DNA of 64,000 nucleotides from Dyella jiangningensis (GTDB lineage: Bacteria; Pseudomonadota; Gammaproteobacteria; Xanthomonadales; Rhodanobacteraceae). Below are positions 17,011-26,473 of this stretch, one piece after another (within the stretch, counting starts at the first letter, position 1; the number at the start of each line of letters is the position of its first letter). A model generated the notes under the pieces. The model did not search any database and was not told the origin of the DNA. It saw only the letters and a list, made by a program, of their open reading frames with translations. Position numbers and translations under genes: made by a program. Where the stretch lies: assembly GCF_003264855.1 (NCBI RefSeq), contig NZ_NFZS01000001.1, forward strand, positions 1,736,001 through 1,800,000, given 5' to 3'.

Positions 17011-18417
17011 CTACGCTGCCTCCGACACCATCCGAATCCTCACCAGCAATCCCCTCCCCAGCGGCGACTCCAGCAACTCGACCGAGGCCTCATGCAGCTC
17101 GATCGCTCGCTGCACGATGTTCAACCCCAGCCCGTAGCCACGCGTGGCGCTTTCCTCCTCGCGATGGAAGCGCTGGAACACCGCCTGGCGACGTCCCTCC
17201 GGAATGCCGGGGCCGTTGTCGTAGATGTCGATGATGGCCATGGTGCCGTCGCGATGGATGGCCACCTCGACCTGCCCGCCGGCTTCGGTGTAGCGCAGGG
17301 CGTTCTCGATCAGGTTGCGGAACATGGCGGTGAGTGCCACCTCGTGGCCGCGCACGACGACCGGTTCGTCGTCATTGCTGAGGCTGGCGGTGATGTCCTT
17401 CTCGACGATCATCGGCGCCAGTTCCTCGATGACCTCGGTGGCGATGCGCGCCAGGTCCAGCGCCGTGCGTTGCTGGGAGGCGGCGCCGGCTTCGAGGCGC
17501 GCCATCGCCAGGATCTGTTCCACGCGGCGGCCGAGTCGCGCCATGCTCTGCTGCGCGTTGCGCACTGTGAACTCGACCTCGGTGGGGTCGTCCGAGATCA
17601 TCGCGCTTTCCAGATGGATCATGGTCGCGGCCAGCGGTGTGCGCAGCTCGTGCGCCACGTCGGTGGCGAAGCGGTGCTCGCGTTCCAGCGCGTCTTCCAA
17701 TCGTTCCAGCTGCTGGTTGAGCGCGACGATCAGCGGCTTGATCTCCTGCGGCGCGACGTTGGCGGGCATCGGCTTGCGGCTGCCCGGCGTGCGCCGGTCC
17801 AGCATCTCGGTAAGCACCGCGACAGGACGCAGGCCGCGCTTCACCGCCAGGCTCACCAGCAGTGCCAGCAAGGGCAGGCCGATCAGCAGCGGCAGGGTGT
17901 GTTCGATCACCAGGCCGCGCGCGATGTCCTGGCGATTGTCCGAACGCTCGCCGATGCGGATCACGAGGTTGGCGCGGTTCTGCAGGGTGAAGGTGCGCCA
18001 CAGGCGTCCTTCGTGGCGGATGTCGCGGAAGCCGCGTTCGTCGGCCGAGGGCGGGGGCAGGTCGGAAAGGTTCGACGTCGCGGCGATCAACTCGCCGCTC
18101 GGATCGTAGGCCTGGAAGCCTACTTCCGGTTCGTAGTTGCGCGGATGCACCGACACCACCACGCCGTGATGCCGCGTTTCGCCATCCTGCTTGATACCCG
18201 GCAGCTCGGCATCGCGTTGCGGCAGTTCGCCATGGGCGATGAGCGTGCCCAGCGTGCGACCGGCTTGCGCGAGGCGGCCGTCCAGCAACTCGTTCATCTC
18301 GCGCAGCTCGCGGCGGTAGCTGATCCAGCCGAGTGGGATCAGCACGGCGACCATCACCGCGATGATCAGCCACGTGAGGCGCGTGCGAAGACTGGCGGGA
18401 TGGGCGTCCGTCCTCAT
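17011..18417 (-). CDS. Two-component sensor histidine kinase (QseC/TctE-like class)
   Basis: A membrane sensor of 468 residues. TM1 is at about residues 12-33, a periplasmic domain of about 135 residues follows, and TM2 (LLIGLPLLALLVSLAV) is near residues 175-192. Then come HAMP-like text, the dimerisation/phospho-acceptor box DVAHELRTPL with His256, and an HATPase domain with N, G1 (DNGPGIPEG) and G2 (GYGLGLNIVQRA) boxes. The ATG overlaps the stop of the response-regulator gene by 4 bp (ATGA), so the pair is coupled. The signal cannot be told from the sequence. Its nearest downstream neighbour is the RND pump operon, so pump control is possible but unproven. Confidence 0.93.
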   Translation of the reverse strand: MRTDAHPASLRTRLTWLIIAVMVAVLIPLGWISYRRELREMNELLDGRLAQAGRTLGTLIAHGELPQRDAELPGIKQDGETRHHGVVVSVHPRNYEPEVGFQAYDPSGELIAATSNLSDLPPPSADERGFRDIRHEGRLWRTFTLQNRANLVIRIGERSDNRQDIARGLVIEHTLPLLIGLPLLALLVSLAVKRGLRPVAVLTEMLDRRTPGSRKPMPANVAPQEIKPLIVALNQQLERLEDALEREHRFATDVAHELRTPLAATMIHLESAMISDDPTEVEFTVRNAQQSMARLGRRVEQILAMARLEAGAASQQRTALDLARIATEVIEELAPMIVEKDITASLSNDDEPVVVRGHEVALTAMFRNLIENALRYTEAGGQVEVAIHRDGTMAIIDIYDNGPGIPEGRRQAVFQRFHREEESATRGYGLGLNIVQRAIELHEASVELLESPLGRGLLVRIRMVSEAA

Positions 18418-19079
18418 TTTGGCTCGCGCGGAATCATGTAGCCGATGCCGCGCACCGTATGGATCACCTCGGTGCTGAGCTTGCGGCGCAGCCAGTGCAC
18501 CTGCACTTCGATGGCGTTGCGCTCGACCACGGTGTCCAGGCCGTAGACGGAGTTTTCCAGCGTCTCGCGGCGCACGATGCGGCCGGCGCGTTCCATCAAC
18601 ACGCGGAGCAGGGCGAACTCGCGGCGGGTGAGGCTTACCAGCTCGCCGCGAAATTCCACCTCGGCGGTGGCGAGGTTGAGGCGCAGTCCGCCGACCTCGA
18701 CCAGGTTGTCGGCCAGACCCTGCGTGCGACGGGTCAGCGAGCGGATGCGCGCGGACAGTTCGCCCAGGTGGAAGGGCTTGACCAGGTAGTCGTCGGCGCC
18801 CAGGTCCAGGCCGCGGATGCGCGTTTCCAGCGCATCGCGCGCGGTCATCACCAGCACCGGCGTCTTCACGCCCGCGCGTCGCGCCTGCGCGAGCACCTCC
18901 AGGCCATCCTTGCCGGGCAGCCCAAGGTCCAGCAGCACCAGGTCGACCGGCGTGCCGCGCAGTGCCTCGCTGGCTTCGCGGCCGTCACGCAGCCAGGTGA
19001 TGGCGTACGACTGGTGCTCCAGCGCATGCTTGATGGCGCCGCCCAGCTCGGCATCGTCCTCGACCAACAGAATATGCAT
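18414..19079 (-). CDS. OmpR-family response regulator
   Basis: A 221-residue DNA-binding regulator, partner of the kinase downstream. The receiver domain begins MHILLVEDDAELG, with the acidic pocket at D8-D9, phospho-acceptor D51 in LVLLDLGLPG and a Lys in DYLVKPFHLGEL. The C-terminal winged helix (LTRREFALLRVLMERAGRIV) is typical of QseB/TctD/OmpR proteins. The start at ATG 19079 is chosen because the receiver core begins there; an upstream in-frame extension encodes no domain. It is the first gene of the two-gene operon. Confidence 0.94.
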   Translation of the reverse strand: MHILLVEDDAELGGAIKHALEHQSYAITWLRDGREASEALRGTPVDLVLLDLGLPGKDGLEVLAQARRAGVKTPVLVMTARDALETRIRGLDLGADDYLVKPFHLGELSARIRSLTRRTQGLADNLVEVGGLRLNLATAEVEFRGELVSLTRREFALLRVLMERAGRIVRRETLENSVYGLDTVVERNAIEVQVHWLRRKLSTEVIHTVRGIGYMIPREPK

Positions 19080-19233
19080 GCGCAGGCACCCGTATCGGCA
19101 TCGGGAAAACGTGGCCCATGCCACCGTCCGCCGTCATGATCCCCAGACTTCCTTTTGTGGATCTTTTGCCGCCGGCAGTCGACACGTTGGCCGCTGGGAT
19201 GCGCGCCGTCAATCGATTCGGGTGTTCATAGTG

Positions 19234-19263
19234 CCTGACGGCGGGCCTTCGCCCGCCGTCAGG
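19234..19263. terminator. Strong hairpin between the small secreted protein gene and the response regulator
   Basis: Perfect 13-bp stem CCTGACGGCGGGC / GCCCGCCGTCAGG with a CTTC tetraloop, 41 bases past the stop of the minus-strand gene at 19305. No U-run follows in either direction, so it may be a stabilising 3' hairpin or weak terminator. Confidence 0.65.
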
Positions 19264-19304
19264 TTCCCTGCGATGGCGTCCAAGGGGCGCCGGAGAACCG
19301 CGGT

Positions 19305-19610
19305 TCAGGGCCTCTTCGCCAGCGCTGCGGCGACGATGGCCTGCTTGAGTTGCGCCTCGCTCAGGGCGGCGCCTTCGGACTGGTCGATGGCCACGGCCTT
19401 GATGGTCTGGGGCTTGAGCATCAGGTGGCGTTCGCGCTCCCAACCCTGGGCTTGCTGCTGGGCCCGAGCGAAATCTTCGGGACTGTGTCCGACGAAACCA
19501 ATGACGGCATAGCCATTGAGGTCGACGGTGTAGGTTTCAACGGCGGCGCTGGCGGTACCAGTGAAGACAAGTCCTAGCGCGATGACGGCGGGGAGAATCA
19601 AGCGCTTCAT
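19305..19610 (-). CDS. Small secreted hypothetical protein
   Basis: 101 residues with a clear signal peptide (MKRLILPAVIALGLVFTGTA, cut near ASA|AVETY). The mature part is about 78 residues with no cysteines: VDLNGYAVIGFVGHSPEDFA, then charged helical text (ARAQQQAQGWERERHLMLKP). I do not recognise a family. A purine-rich GGAGG lies upstream (GTCAGGAGGCCATC), supporting translation. It stands alone between the response regulator and nth, with a strong hairpin downstream. Confidence 0.65.
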   Translation of the reverse strand: MKRLILPAVIALGLVFTGTASAAVETYTVDLNGYAVIGFVGHSPEDFARAQQQAQGWERERHLMLKPQTIKAVAIDQSEGAALSEAQLKQAIVAAALAKRP

Positions 19611-19751
19611 GATGGCCTCCTGACGGGATTCGAGGTTCCGGGGGAGGCTTCAACATAGGCTCGCGCCGCTCGGCAAGCTTGATGGAGTTGCGCGAAACGC
19701 TGATGAAAACATGAGGCTTGGGCGCGCAAAACGCGTGCTATATGCCACTCG

Positions 19752-20399
19752 TCATGCTTTTTCGGCGTCGACGGTCTTGTGCTTGTAACGACACAGGTCG
19801 CGAATGACACAGCGCGGACAGTCGGGCTTGCGCGCCTTGCATACGTAACGGCCGTGCAGGATCAGCCAGTGGTGAGCGTCTTGCTTGAACTGCGGAGGCA
19901 CGACCTTCTCGAGCTTGTCTTCCACCGCTCGCACGTCTTTGCCCGGCGCGAGACCAGTGCGGTTGGCGACACGGAAGATATGCGTGTCCACCGCGATGGT
20001 CGGGTGGCCAAACGCGGTGTTGAGCACGACGTTGGCGGTCTTGCGTCCCACGCCCGGCAGAGCCTCCAGCGCCTCGCGCGTGTCGGGCACTTCGCCGCCA
20101 TATTGCTCGACCAGGATGCGACACAGCGCGATCACGTTCTTGGCCTTGGCGTTGAACAGGCCGATGGTGCTGATGTACGGCTTGAGCTTCTCCTCGCCGA
20201 GATCGAGGATGGCCTGCGCGGTGTTAGCAACCGGGTAAAGTTTTTTTGTCGCCTTGTTCACGCCCACGTCGGTGGCCTGCGCCGACAGCACCACCGCCAC
20301 CAGCAGCTCGAACGGCGTGGTGTAGTTGAGTTCCGTGGTGGGATGCGGATCGAGTTCGCGCAGGCGGGTAAACAGCTCGACGACGTCGGCTTTCTTCAC
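19752..20399 (-). CDS. nth: Endonuclease III (DNA base-excision repair glycosylase/AP lyase)
   Basis: It removes oxidised pyrimidines and nicks abasic sites. All landmarks are present: helix-hairpin-helix [13 protein letters not shown] (residues 114-126) with catalytic Lys120, catalytic Asp138 in VDTH, and the C-terminal [4Fe-4S] ligands C-X6-C-X2-C-X5-C in [17 protein letters not shown]. It has 215 residues, close to the E. coli length. The start is a GTG at 20399 overlapping the rnfB stop (GTGA), so the two genes are coupled. Adjacency of rnfB and nth recalls the end of the enterobacterial rnf operon. Confidence 0.97.
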   Translation of the reverse strand: MKKADVVELFTRLRELDPHPTTELNYTTPFELLVAVVLSAQATDVGVNKATKKLYPVANTAQAILDLGEEKLKPYISTIGLFNAKAKNVIALCRILVEQYGGEVPDTREALEALPGVGRKTANVVLNTAFGHPTIAVDTHIFRVANRTGLAPGKDVRAVEDKLEKVVPPQFKQDAHHWLILHGRYVCKARKPDCPRCVIRDLCRYKHKTVDAEKA

Positions 20400-20998
20400 G
20401 AGGGCTTTCCTTGTTTCGCGCGGGCACGCGCAAGCGCGGCGAGTACCGGGTTGGTTTGCGTGGCGGTACCCACCTCGGCCTTGCGCGCCGCCAGTTCGGC
20501 CTCGCGCCGAGACTGCTCGCGCGCAAGCCGTGCCTCGCGGCGCTGGAAGTGGGCGCGCGCGTTATCGGCGTGGATGGGATCCTCCACCTGCGTGAGCGGC
20601 ATCGGCTCGAGCACGATGCAATCCACCGGACAGGCGGGAACGCACAACTCGCAGCCGGTGCAGTCGTCGGCGATCACCGTATGCATCAACTTCGCCGCGC
20701 CGACGATCGCATCGACCGGGCAGGCCTGGATGCACTTCGTGCAGCCGATGCAGTCCGCCTCCACGATGCGCGCCAGCGCGCGCGGCTTCTCGACGCCGTG
20801 TTCCGGATCGAGCGGCAATACGGGCGTGCCCAGCAGCTCGGCGAGACGCGCGATACCCGCGGCGCCACCCGGCGGACATCGATTGATGGGCGCTTCGCCC
20901 CGCGCCATCGCCTCCGCGTAGGGGCGGCAGCCATGGAAGCCGCATTGTTCGCACTGCGTCTGTGGCAGCAGGGCGTCGATGCGATCGGCGAGCATCAT
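20396..20998 (-). CDS. rnfB: RnfB-like ferredoxin, stand-alone electron-transfer subunit
   Basis: An iron-sulfur protein of about 200 residues. It has an N-terminal four-cysteine domain (C16, C19, C24, C41 in [12 protein letters not shown]...NRC) and two 4Fe-4S ferredoxin motifs ([12 protein letters not shown] at 83-94, [12 protein letters not shown] at 113-124). It ends in a charged Ala/Arg/Glu helix. Full Rnf/Rsx complexes need A, C, D, G and E, and none is present here. The usual hydrophobic N-terminal anchor is also missing, so this version is probably soluble. The start is ATG 20998, four bases after the metG stop (a second ATG follows directly); an upstream open extension overlaps metG and is rejected. 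Confidence 0.88.
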   Translation of the reverse strand: MMLADRIDALLPQTQCEQCGFHGCRPYAEAMARGEAPINRCPPGGAAGIARLAELLGTPVLPLDPEHGVEKPRALARIVEADCIGCTKCIQACPVDAIVGAAKLMHTVIADDCTGCELCVPACPVDCIVLEPMPLTQVEDPIHADNARAHFQRREARLAREQSRREAELAARKAEVGTATQTNPVLAALARARAKQGKPS

Positions 20999-21002
20999 GG
21001 GG

Positions 21003-23105
21003 TCAGCGGACGGTCGCGCCCGGCTTCGCTCCCTGGTCGGCGTCCAGCAGGAACAGATCGCTGCCGCCATCACCGGCGGAGAGGATCATGCCTTCGGAGA
21101 GGCCGAAACGCATCTTGCGGGGTGCCAGGTTGGCGATGAACACCACGTTGCGGCCGACCAGCTTTTCCGGCTCGCCATAGGCGGCGCGGATGCCGGAGAA
21201 GATCTGGCGCGTACCCAGCGGGCCGGCATCGAGTTCGAAACGCAGCAGCTTGTCCGAGCCGTCCACGAATTCGCACGCGGTGACCTTGCCCACGCGCAGG
21301 TCGAGCTTGGCGAAGTCGTCGATACCGATCACGGCGGGGCCGTCGGTGGTGGCGGTCGGAGTGGTGCTGGCTTCGCTCATGGGCTTGCTGGTGTCCTTGG
21401 CTTTCTTCGGCGTGGGCTTCGGCTTGTCGGCGGGCGCGAGGGAGTCCTTGGACATCTCCACCATCGCCACGACGTGCTTGGGGTCGATACGTCCGAGCAG
21501 CGGCTCGAACACGTTCACGGTGTGGTTGTGCAGCTCGGCGCGCGCATCGTCGAAATCGTTGATCGGCGCGGCGAGGAAACGCTCGGCCGCCTCGACGGTG
21601 CCCGGCAACACGGGCTTGAGCAGGCCGGCCAGCAGGCGGAACGCGGCCAGCGCGAACGAGCACACCTGGTGCAGTTCGTCGCGGCGCGATTCGTCCTTGG
21701 CGATCGCCCATGGCGCCTTGGCGGCGATGTAGCCGTTGACCATGTCGGCCATGGTGACGAAGCGGCGCGTCACTTCGGCGAACTCGCCGCCGTTGTACAG
21801 CGTGGGCACGTCGCCGTAGAGCGACAGCAGCTCTCGCCACAGCTCCTGTTCTTCATGGCTGAAGGCCGGCGCGAGGCGACCCTCGAAATACTTCTGTACG
21901 AAGCCTGCGGTGCGGCTGGCGATGTTCACCCACTTGCCGACGAGATGCGAATTGACGCGCTCCTCGAAGGCCTTGAGGTCCAGGTCCACGTCCACCGGCG
22001 TATCGCTCAGCATGCTGGCGAAGTAGTAGCGCAGGAATTCCGGATGCAGCCCCGCATCGAGATAGGTACGCGCCTGGATGAAGGTGCCGCGCGACTTGGA
22101 CATCTTTGCGCCGTTCACCGTCAGGTAGCCGTTGACGTGCAATGCGGTCGGCGTGCGGAAGTTCGCGCCGTGCAGCATCGCCGGCCAGAACAGGCCGTGG
22201 AAATTGATGATGTCCTTGCCGATGAAGTGGTGCAGTTCGGCATGGCTGTCGGACGCGAGGAAGTCTTCGAACTTCAGGTCGGTGCGGTCACACAGCGCCT
22301 TGAAGCTGGCGAGGTAACCCACCGGCGCGTCCAGCCACACGTAGAAGAACTTGCCGGGCGCATCGGGGATCGGGAAGCCGAAATAAGGCGCATCGCGCGA
22401 GATGTCCCAATCCTTGAGGCCACTATCGAGCCATTCGCGCAGCTTCGCCACCACGCCGCTGTTGGCGACGGGTTGTCCATCGGTGAGCTTGCCCCCGAAC
22501 CAGTCGCGCAGCAGCGGCTCGAACTTGCCCAGTTCGAAGAAGTAATGCTCCGAATCGCGCAGCACCGGCGTGGCGCCCGACATCACCGAATACGGGTTGA
22601 GCAGGTCGGTGGGCGCGTAGGTCGCGCCGCAGTTCTCGCAGTTGTCGCCGTACTGGTCGGCCGTGCCGCAATTGGGGCAGGTGCCCTTGATGTAACGGTC
22701 CGGCAGGAACATCTGCTTTTCGGGGTCGAACAACTGCTGGATGTCGCGGCGTGCGATGTAGCCGCCTTCGCGCAGCCGCGTGTAGATCAGCGAGGCCAGC
22801 GCGCGGTTCTCTTCCGAATGGGTCGTGTGATAGTGGTCGAACGCCACGTTGAAGGCGGCGAAATCCGCCTCGTGGCCGACGCGGATGCCTTCGATGTATG
22901 TCTCTGGCGACAGGCCCGCCTTCTCGGCGGCCAGCATGATCGGCGTGCCGTGCGCGTCATCGGCACAGACGTAGACCGCCTCGTTGCCCTGCATCCGTTG
23001 CGCCCGCACCCAGATATCGGCCTGAATGTAGCCCAGCAGATGGCCCAGATGCAGCGGACCATTGGCATAGGGCAGGGCGTTGGTGACGAGTAGGCGACGG
23101 CTCAT
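21003..23105 (-). CDS. metG: Methionyl-tRNA synthetase
   Basis: It charges tRNA-Met. It has 700 residues, the long dimeric form. The N-terminus contains the HIGH-type motif ([15 protein letters not shown], residues 12-26). The zinc knuckle [18 protein letters not shown] lies near residue 145, KMSKS is near residue 333, and the C-terminal tRNA-binding OB domain ([20 protein letters not shown]) covers about the last 105 residues. The low-complexity linker before the OB domain is rich in Lys, Pro, Ser and Thr. ATG 23105 opens directly with [16 protein letters not shown]. It is the first gene of the metG-rnfB-nth run. Confidence 0.98.
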   Translation of the reverse strand: MSRRLLVTNALPYANGPLHLGHLLGYIQADIWVRAQRMQGNEAVYVCADDAHGTPIMLAAEKAGLSPETYIEGIRVGHEADFAAFNVAFDHYHTTHSEENRALASLIYTRLREGGYIARRDIQQLFDPEKQMFLPDRYIKGTCPNCGTADQYGDNCENCGATYAPTDLLNPYSVMSGATPVLRDSEHYFFELGKFEPLLRDWFGGKLTDGQPVANSGVVAKLREWLDSGLKDWDISRDAPYFGFPIPDAPGKFFYVWLDAPVGYLASFKALCDRTDLKFEDFLASDSHAELHHFIGKDIINFHGLFWPAMLHGANFRTPTALHVNGYLTVNGAKMSKSRGTFIQARTYLDAGLHPEFLRYYFASMLSDTPVDVDLDLKAFEERVNSHLVGKWVNIASRTAGFVQKYFEGRLAPAFSHEEQELWRELLSLYGDVPTLYNGGEFAEVTRRFVTMADMVNGYIAAKAPWAIAKDESRRDELHQVCSFALAAFRLLAGLLKPVLPGTVEAAERFLAAPINDFDDARAELHNHTVNVFEPLLGRIDPKHVVAMVEMSKDSLAPADKPKPTPKKAKDTSKPMSEASTTPTATTDGPAVIGIDDFAKLDLRVGKVTACEFVDGSDKLLRFELDAGPLGTRQIFSGIRAAYGEPEKLVGRNVVFIANLAPRKMRFGLSEGMILSAGDGGSDLFLLDADQGAKPGATVR

Positions 23106-23185
23106 GGATGGAAGCGGCTAAGAAGGGGTTGTGCATTATGGCATGGCGTCCCCGGGAAACCGCGCGATCGGCGCTGCGGAGCCGA

Positions 23186-23716
23186 TCACGCCCGTTTGGA
23201 CGTCCGCCGCCACGCCACGATGCACGCCGCGACGATGGCCGTCGGCAGCCACACCCAACCGAACTCCGACGCCATCACATGCCAGCCCCGCTCGCTGAAG
23301 AAGCGAGCACCGATCGGCGACACCGCGATAGGGTGAAACGGCGCAAACCAGCGCGTATCGCTGAAGGGCCACCAGAGCGCCACGCCGAGGCCGCCATCGG
23401 TGCAGGCATCGAGCAACGGATGCGAGAGTGCGGCCAGTCCTACGAAAGCGGCGCTACGCCATGGCGTGCTCTCCCATCGCCGGTGCCCGATGAAGGCAGC
23501 GAGCCCAAGCAGGCCTGCAAAGGCGATCGAATGTGTCGCGCCACGATGGCCGAAGCTGTCGGCGTAGGCGACATGCAGCTTGAACGCGAGGACATCGGCA
23601 TCAGGCAGCATCGCCGCGATGGCGCCGGCGGCCATCAATCGGCGACTGATGACGCGACGACCTGCTGCGCCGCCGATCATCAACGGGACAACGGCATGGG
23701 TGAAGATGGTGGGCAT
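23186..23716 (-). CDS. YdjM-like inner-membrane metal-dependent hydrolase family protein
   Basis: 176 residues from ATG 23716 (GGAG eight bases upstream). It has several hydrophobic spans. Conserved polar residues typical of the YdjM/LexA-regulated membrane hydrolase family are visible: Asp39/Asp41 in LPDADVL, His57 and His62 in GHRGATHS, and His99 and Asp103 in SHPLLDACTDGG. These probably bind metal near the membrane surface. The substrate is unknown. It is divergent from the MFS operon and 80 bases upstream of metG on the same strand. Confidence 0.8.
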   Translation of the reverse strand: MPTIFTHAVVPLMIGGAAGRRVISRRLMAAGAIAAMLPDADVLAFKLHVAYADSFGHRGATHSIAFAGLLGLAAFIGHRRWESTPWRSAAFVGLAALSHPLLDACTDGGLGVALWWPFSDTRWFAPFHPIAVSPIGARFFSERGWHVMASEFGWVWLPTAIVAACIVAWRRTSKRA

Positions 23717-23814
23717 TCCGCGCTCCTTGCTTGGCCTGACCGCGAGCATGGTTGCCAGATCGGGCAGCGGCAAGGCATGAAACGGGCAGCAGTCGGTGCA
23801 TGATTGTCACGGTA

Positions 23815-23843
23815 TTGCACGTTTTTGCACGATTGTGTACTGT
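23815..23843 (+). promoter_or_regulatory. Candidate promoter/operator of the MFS-HAD-DeoR operon
   Basis: TTGCAC at 23815-23820 and TACTGT at 23838-23843 are separated by 17 bases, a plausible -35/-10 pair 32 bases before the GTG start. TTGCACG is repeated exactly 10 bp later (23825-23831), one helical turn, overlapping the spacer. That is a possible operator for the DeoR protein of the same operon. Confidence 0.45.
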
Positions 23844-23874
23844 TGCTCGCGTTCTCTCCCTCCAAGAGTCCGCA

Positions 23875-25047
23875 GTGAAAGCGATTCCCGATCCTGTCCA
23901 AGGCCTTCCCGAGGCCCGTTCGCTGGGCGCCGCGCGGCGAGCCACGCGCGTGATCTTCCTTGTGTCCGGGATCGGCATGTCGGCGTGGGCGCCCATGGTT
24001 CCCTACGCCAAGGCTCGGCTCGGCCTGGATGATGCGCAATTGGGTCTGGCGTTGCTGGTATTCGGCGGCGGCTCGATGTTGTCGATGCCGTTCGTGGGCT
24101 GGCTCGCGCACAAGCTGGGCAACCGCGCGCTCATCGTCGTTTCGGGCCTGTTGATGTGCCTCGCGCTGCCTGCGCTGGCCATGGCGTCGAGCATCGCGAT
24201 GCTGGTCGCGGCGCTGTTCTATTTCGGCGTGATGCTCGGCGCGGTCGACGTGGCGATGAACGCGCATGCCGTCGATGTGGAACGGCTGGACGGCGGTCGT
24301 CTGATGTCGGGTTTCCATGGTCTTTTCAGCGTCGGTGGCCTCACGGGCGCTGCCGTGGTGAGTGGCCTGCTGGCCATGGGGTTGTCGCTGCCGATCGCGG
24401 CGACGGCCGTTGCCGTGGTGTTGCTGTCGCTGGTGCTATGGCTGCGCCGTGACCTGCTCGACGATGCGCCGGTGGCGACGGAAACGGAAAAGAGCACGTT
24501 CGGCATGCCGCACGCGCTGGCGTGGCTGCTTGGCCTGATGTGCTTCGCCAGTTTTCTCGCCGAAGGCGCGATGCTCGACTGGAGCGCGGTATTCCTGCGC
24601 GATTTCCGTGGGTTCGCGGCGGCTTCCGCCGGCTTCGGCTATGCGTGTTTCTCGGTGGCGATGGCGCTGGGCCGCCTCACCGGTGATCGCCTGATCGCGC
24701 GCTTCGGGCCCGTCTGGGCCGTGCGCACCGGCGCCGCGCTGGCGGTTGCAGGATTCCTGATGGTGGCGTTGGCGCCCGGCGCATTCGCTGCGCTCGGGGG
24801 CTTCGTGCTGATCGGCCTGGGCGCTTCCAACATCGTGCCGGTGATGTTCAGCGCGGCTGGCCGCCTGCCGGGCACGCCACCCGCGATCGCGATCGCCACG
24901 GCCACCACGCTGGGTTACGCGGGGTTGCTGAGCGGTCCGGCCTTGATCGGTTTTGTAGCGCATGCGAGCAGCCTGCCGGCGGCGTTTGCTGCGGTGGCCG
25001 GGTTGTTGGTGCTGGTAGGACTTTCGGCAAGGATCGTGCAGCGATGA
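23875..25047 (+). CDS. MFS transporter (YbjJ-like)
   Basis: A major-facilitator protein of about 390 residues with twelve predicted spans. I place the start at GTG 23875 (VKAIPDPVQGLPEARSLG), preceded by AAGAG; the longer frame back to 23752 encodes a poor N-terminus and crosses the promoter. The family hallmark GALVDVAMN-type text appears as GAVDVAMNAHAVDVERLDGG near residue 120, as in YbjJ/FucP-related carriers. The substrate is not known. It overlaps the HAD gene by 4 bp (ATGA) and shares an operon with a sugar-phosphate-type phosphatase and a DeoR regulator, suggesting a sugar or nucleoside-derived substrate. Confidence 0.85.
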   Translation: MKAIPDPVQGLPEARSLGAARRATRVIFLVSGIGMSAWAPMVPYAKARLGLDDAQLGLALLVFGGGSMLSMPFVGWLAHKLGNRALIVVSGLLMCLALPALAMASSIAMLVAALFYFGVMLGAVDVAMNAHAVDVERLDGGRLMSGFHGLFSVGGLTGAAVVSGLLAMGLSLPIAATAVAVVLLSLVLWLRRDLLDDAPVATETEKSTFGMPHALAWLLGLMCFASFLAEGAMLDWSAVFLRDFRGFAAASAGFGYACFSVAMALGRLTGDRLIARFGPVWAVRTGAALAVAGFLMVALAPGAFAALGGFVLIGLGASNIVPVMFSAAGRLPGTPPAIAIATATTLGYAGLLSGPALIGFVAHASSLPAAFAAVAGLLVLVGLSARIVQR

Positions 25048-25679
25048 GCAAGCCTGTCGACACTGTTATTTTCGATCTCGGCAACGTGTTGATTGCCTGG
25101 GACCCGCGCCGCCTCTATCGACAATTGATCGATGATGAGGAACGCATGGAATGGTTCCTGCGCGAAGTCTGCAACAGCGCATGGAACGAGCAGCAGGACG
25201 CGGGTCGCCCATGGTCCGAGGCGACGGCCTTGCTGCGCGGTCGCTATCCCGAGCATGCGGAGCTGATCGACGCTTATCACCGGCGCTGGGAAGAAACCCT
25301 GGTCGGACCCATCGACGGAACCGTGGCATTGCTGGCCGAACTCAAGGCACGCGGTGTGCGTCTCCTGGCGCTCACCAACTGGTCACAGGAGACGTTTCCC
25401 ATCGCCCGGCAGCGCTATCCGTTCCTGCAGTGGTTCGAAGGCATCGTGGTGTCGGGTGAAGAGCGACTGATCAAGCCCGATCCGCGCATCTACCAGTGTC
25501 TGCTCGATCGCTACGCGGTGGATCCGGCACGCGCGCTCTACATCGACGACTCCCGGCGCAACGTGGACGCCGCCGAGGCGCTGGGCATGCAGGGCTGGTG
25601 GTTCAGTGAGCCCGATGGCTTGCGTACGCGACTCATCGAACTTGGCCTGCTCGTCGGCGAAGAAGTGCGCCATGGCTAA
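25044..25679 (+). CDS. HAD-superfamily hydrolase (YihX-like sugar-phosphate phosphatase)
   Basis: A 211-residue cytosolic phosphatase. HAD motif I is FDLGNVL (nucleophile Asp11, with Asn where many members have a second Asp), motif II is LLALTNWS, the motif III Lys lies in RLIKPDPRIY and motif IV is YIDDSRRNV. The GNVL form of motif I is characteristic of the YihX (alpha-glucose-1-phosphate phosphatase) group. It is coupled by ATGA to the transporter and by an 8-bp overlap to deoR. In E. coli the MFS gene ybjJ also neighbours a HAD phosphatase gene (ybjI), so this association may be functional. Confidence 0.88.
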   Translation: MSKPVDTVIFDLGNVLIAWDPRRLYRQLIDDEERMEWFLREVCNSAWNEQQDAGRPWSEATALLRGRYPEHAELIDAYHRRWEETLVGPIDGTVALLAELKARGVRLLALTNWSQETFPIARQRYPFLQWFEGIVVSGEERLIKPDPRIYQCLLDRYAVDPARALYIDDSRRNVDAAEALGMQGWWFSEPDGLRTRLIELGLLVGEEVRHG

Positions 25680-26463
25680 GCCCGCACCGGACAGCGGCGC
25701 GCTGCCCCAGGAGCGGCAGCAGCGCATCCTGGCGAAACTGCGTAACGACGGGCGCGTGGTGGCGGCGGAACTCGCTGCCATCTTCGACGTGTCGGAAGAT
25801 TCCATTCGACGCGACCTGCGCGAACTGGCGGCGATGGGTTTATGCAAGCGTGTCTATGGCGGCGCGCTGCTGCCCACGGCCACGCCGTCGCCGCTCAAGC
25901 AGCGTCGAAGCGAGCATTCGGCGCGCAAGCAGGCATTGGCGCGCAAGGCGGCGGAGCTGGTGCGACCCGGCCAGACCCTGCTGATCGATACCGGCACCAC
26001 CAACGTCGCGATTGCCTCGGTGTTGCCCACCGGGGCGCGGCTCACCGTCATCACCAATGCGCCGCATATCGCGCAGTTGCTGCTGGACCGGGAAGGCTTC
26101 GACGTGCTGCTGATCGGTGGTCGCGTCGATGCCAGCATCGGCGGCACCATCGGCGCGCAGGCAGTGGAGCAGGTGCGTCGCGTGCGTGCGGACCTGTGTT
26201 TTCCGGGCGCGTGCGCGATCGATGCGGCGCATGGCCTGTGGGGTTTCGACAGCGAAGAAGCGCTGTTCAAGCGCGCGATGATCGAAGCCAGCGACGAGAC
26301 CGTGGTGGTCGCCACCGATGACAAGCTCGGCGCCGTCGCTACGCATCAGGTGGCGGAGCTGTCACGCGTGCAGCATCTGGTGGTGGAGCATTCGGCGGAT
26401 CGGGCGGCGCGCACGGCGTTTACGGCGCGTGGCGTGGCGGTGCACCGGGCGGATTCGGCCTGA
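25672..26463 (+). CDS. DeoR-family transcriptional regulator
   Basis: 263 residues from ATG 25672, overlapping the HAD stop by 8 bp (ATGGCTAA). The N-terminal DeoR helix-turn-helix is clear (RQQRILAKLRNDGRVVAAEL then IFDVSEDSIRRDLRELAAMG). The C-terminal sugar-phosphate sensor domain shows LIDTGTTNVAIASVLP and GGTIGAQAVEQ. Such repressors usually respond to a phosphorylated sugar made or removed by operon enzymes. It probably autoregulates the three-gene operon through the TTGCACG repeats upstream. Confidence 0.92.
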   Translation: MAKPAPDSGALPQERQQRILAKLRNDGRVVAAELAAIFDVSEDSIRRDLRELAAMGLCKRVYGGALLPTATPSPLKQRRSEHSARKQALARKAAELVRPGQTLLIDTGTTNVAIASVLPTGARLTVITNAPHIAQLLLDREGFDVLLIGGRVDASIGGTIGAQAVEQVRRVRADLCFPGACAIDAAHGLWGFDSEEALFKRAMIEASDETVVVATDDKLGAVATHQVAELSRVQHLVVEHSADRAARTAFTARGVAVHRADSA

Positions 26464-26473
26464 GCGAAGCCTG

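Noticed and set aside
23186-23773. Longer start (23773) for the YdjM-like gene
   Set aside because: The ATG at 23716 has GGAG eight bases upstream and starts at the conserved MPTIFTH text.
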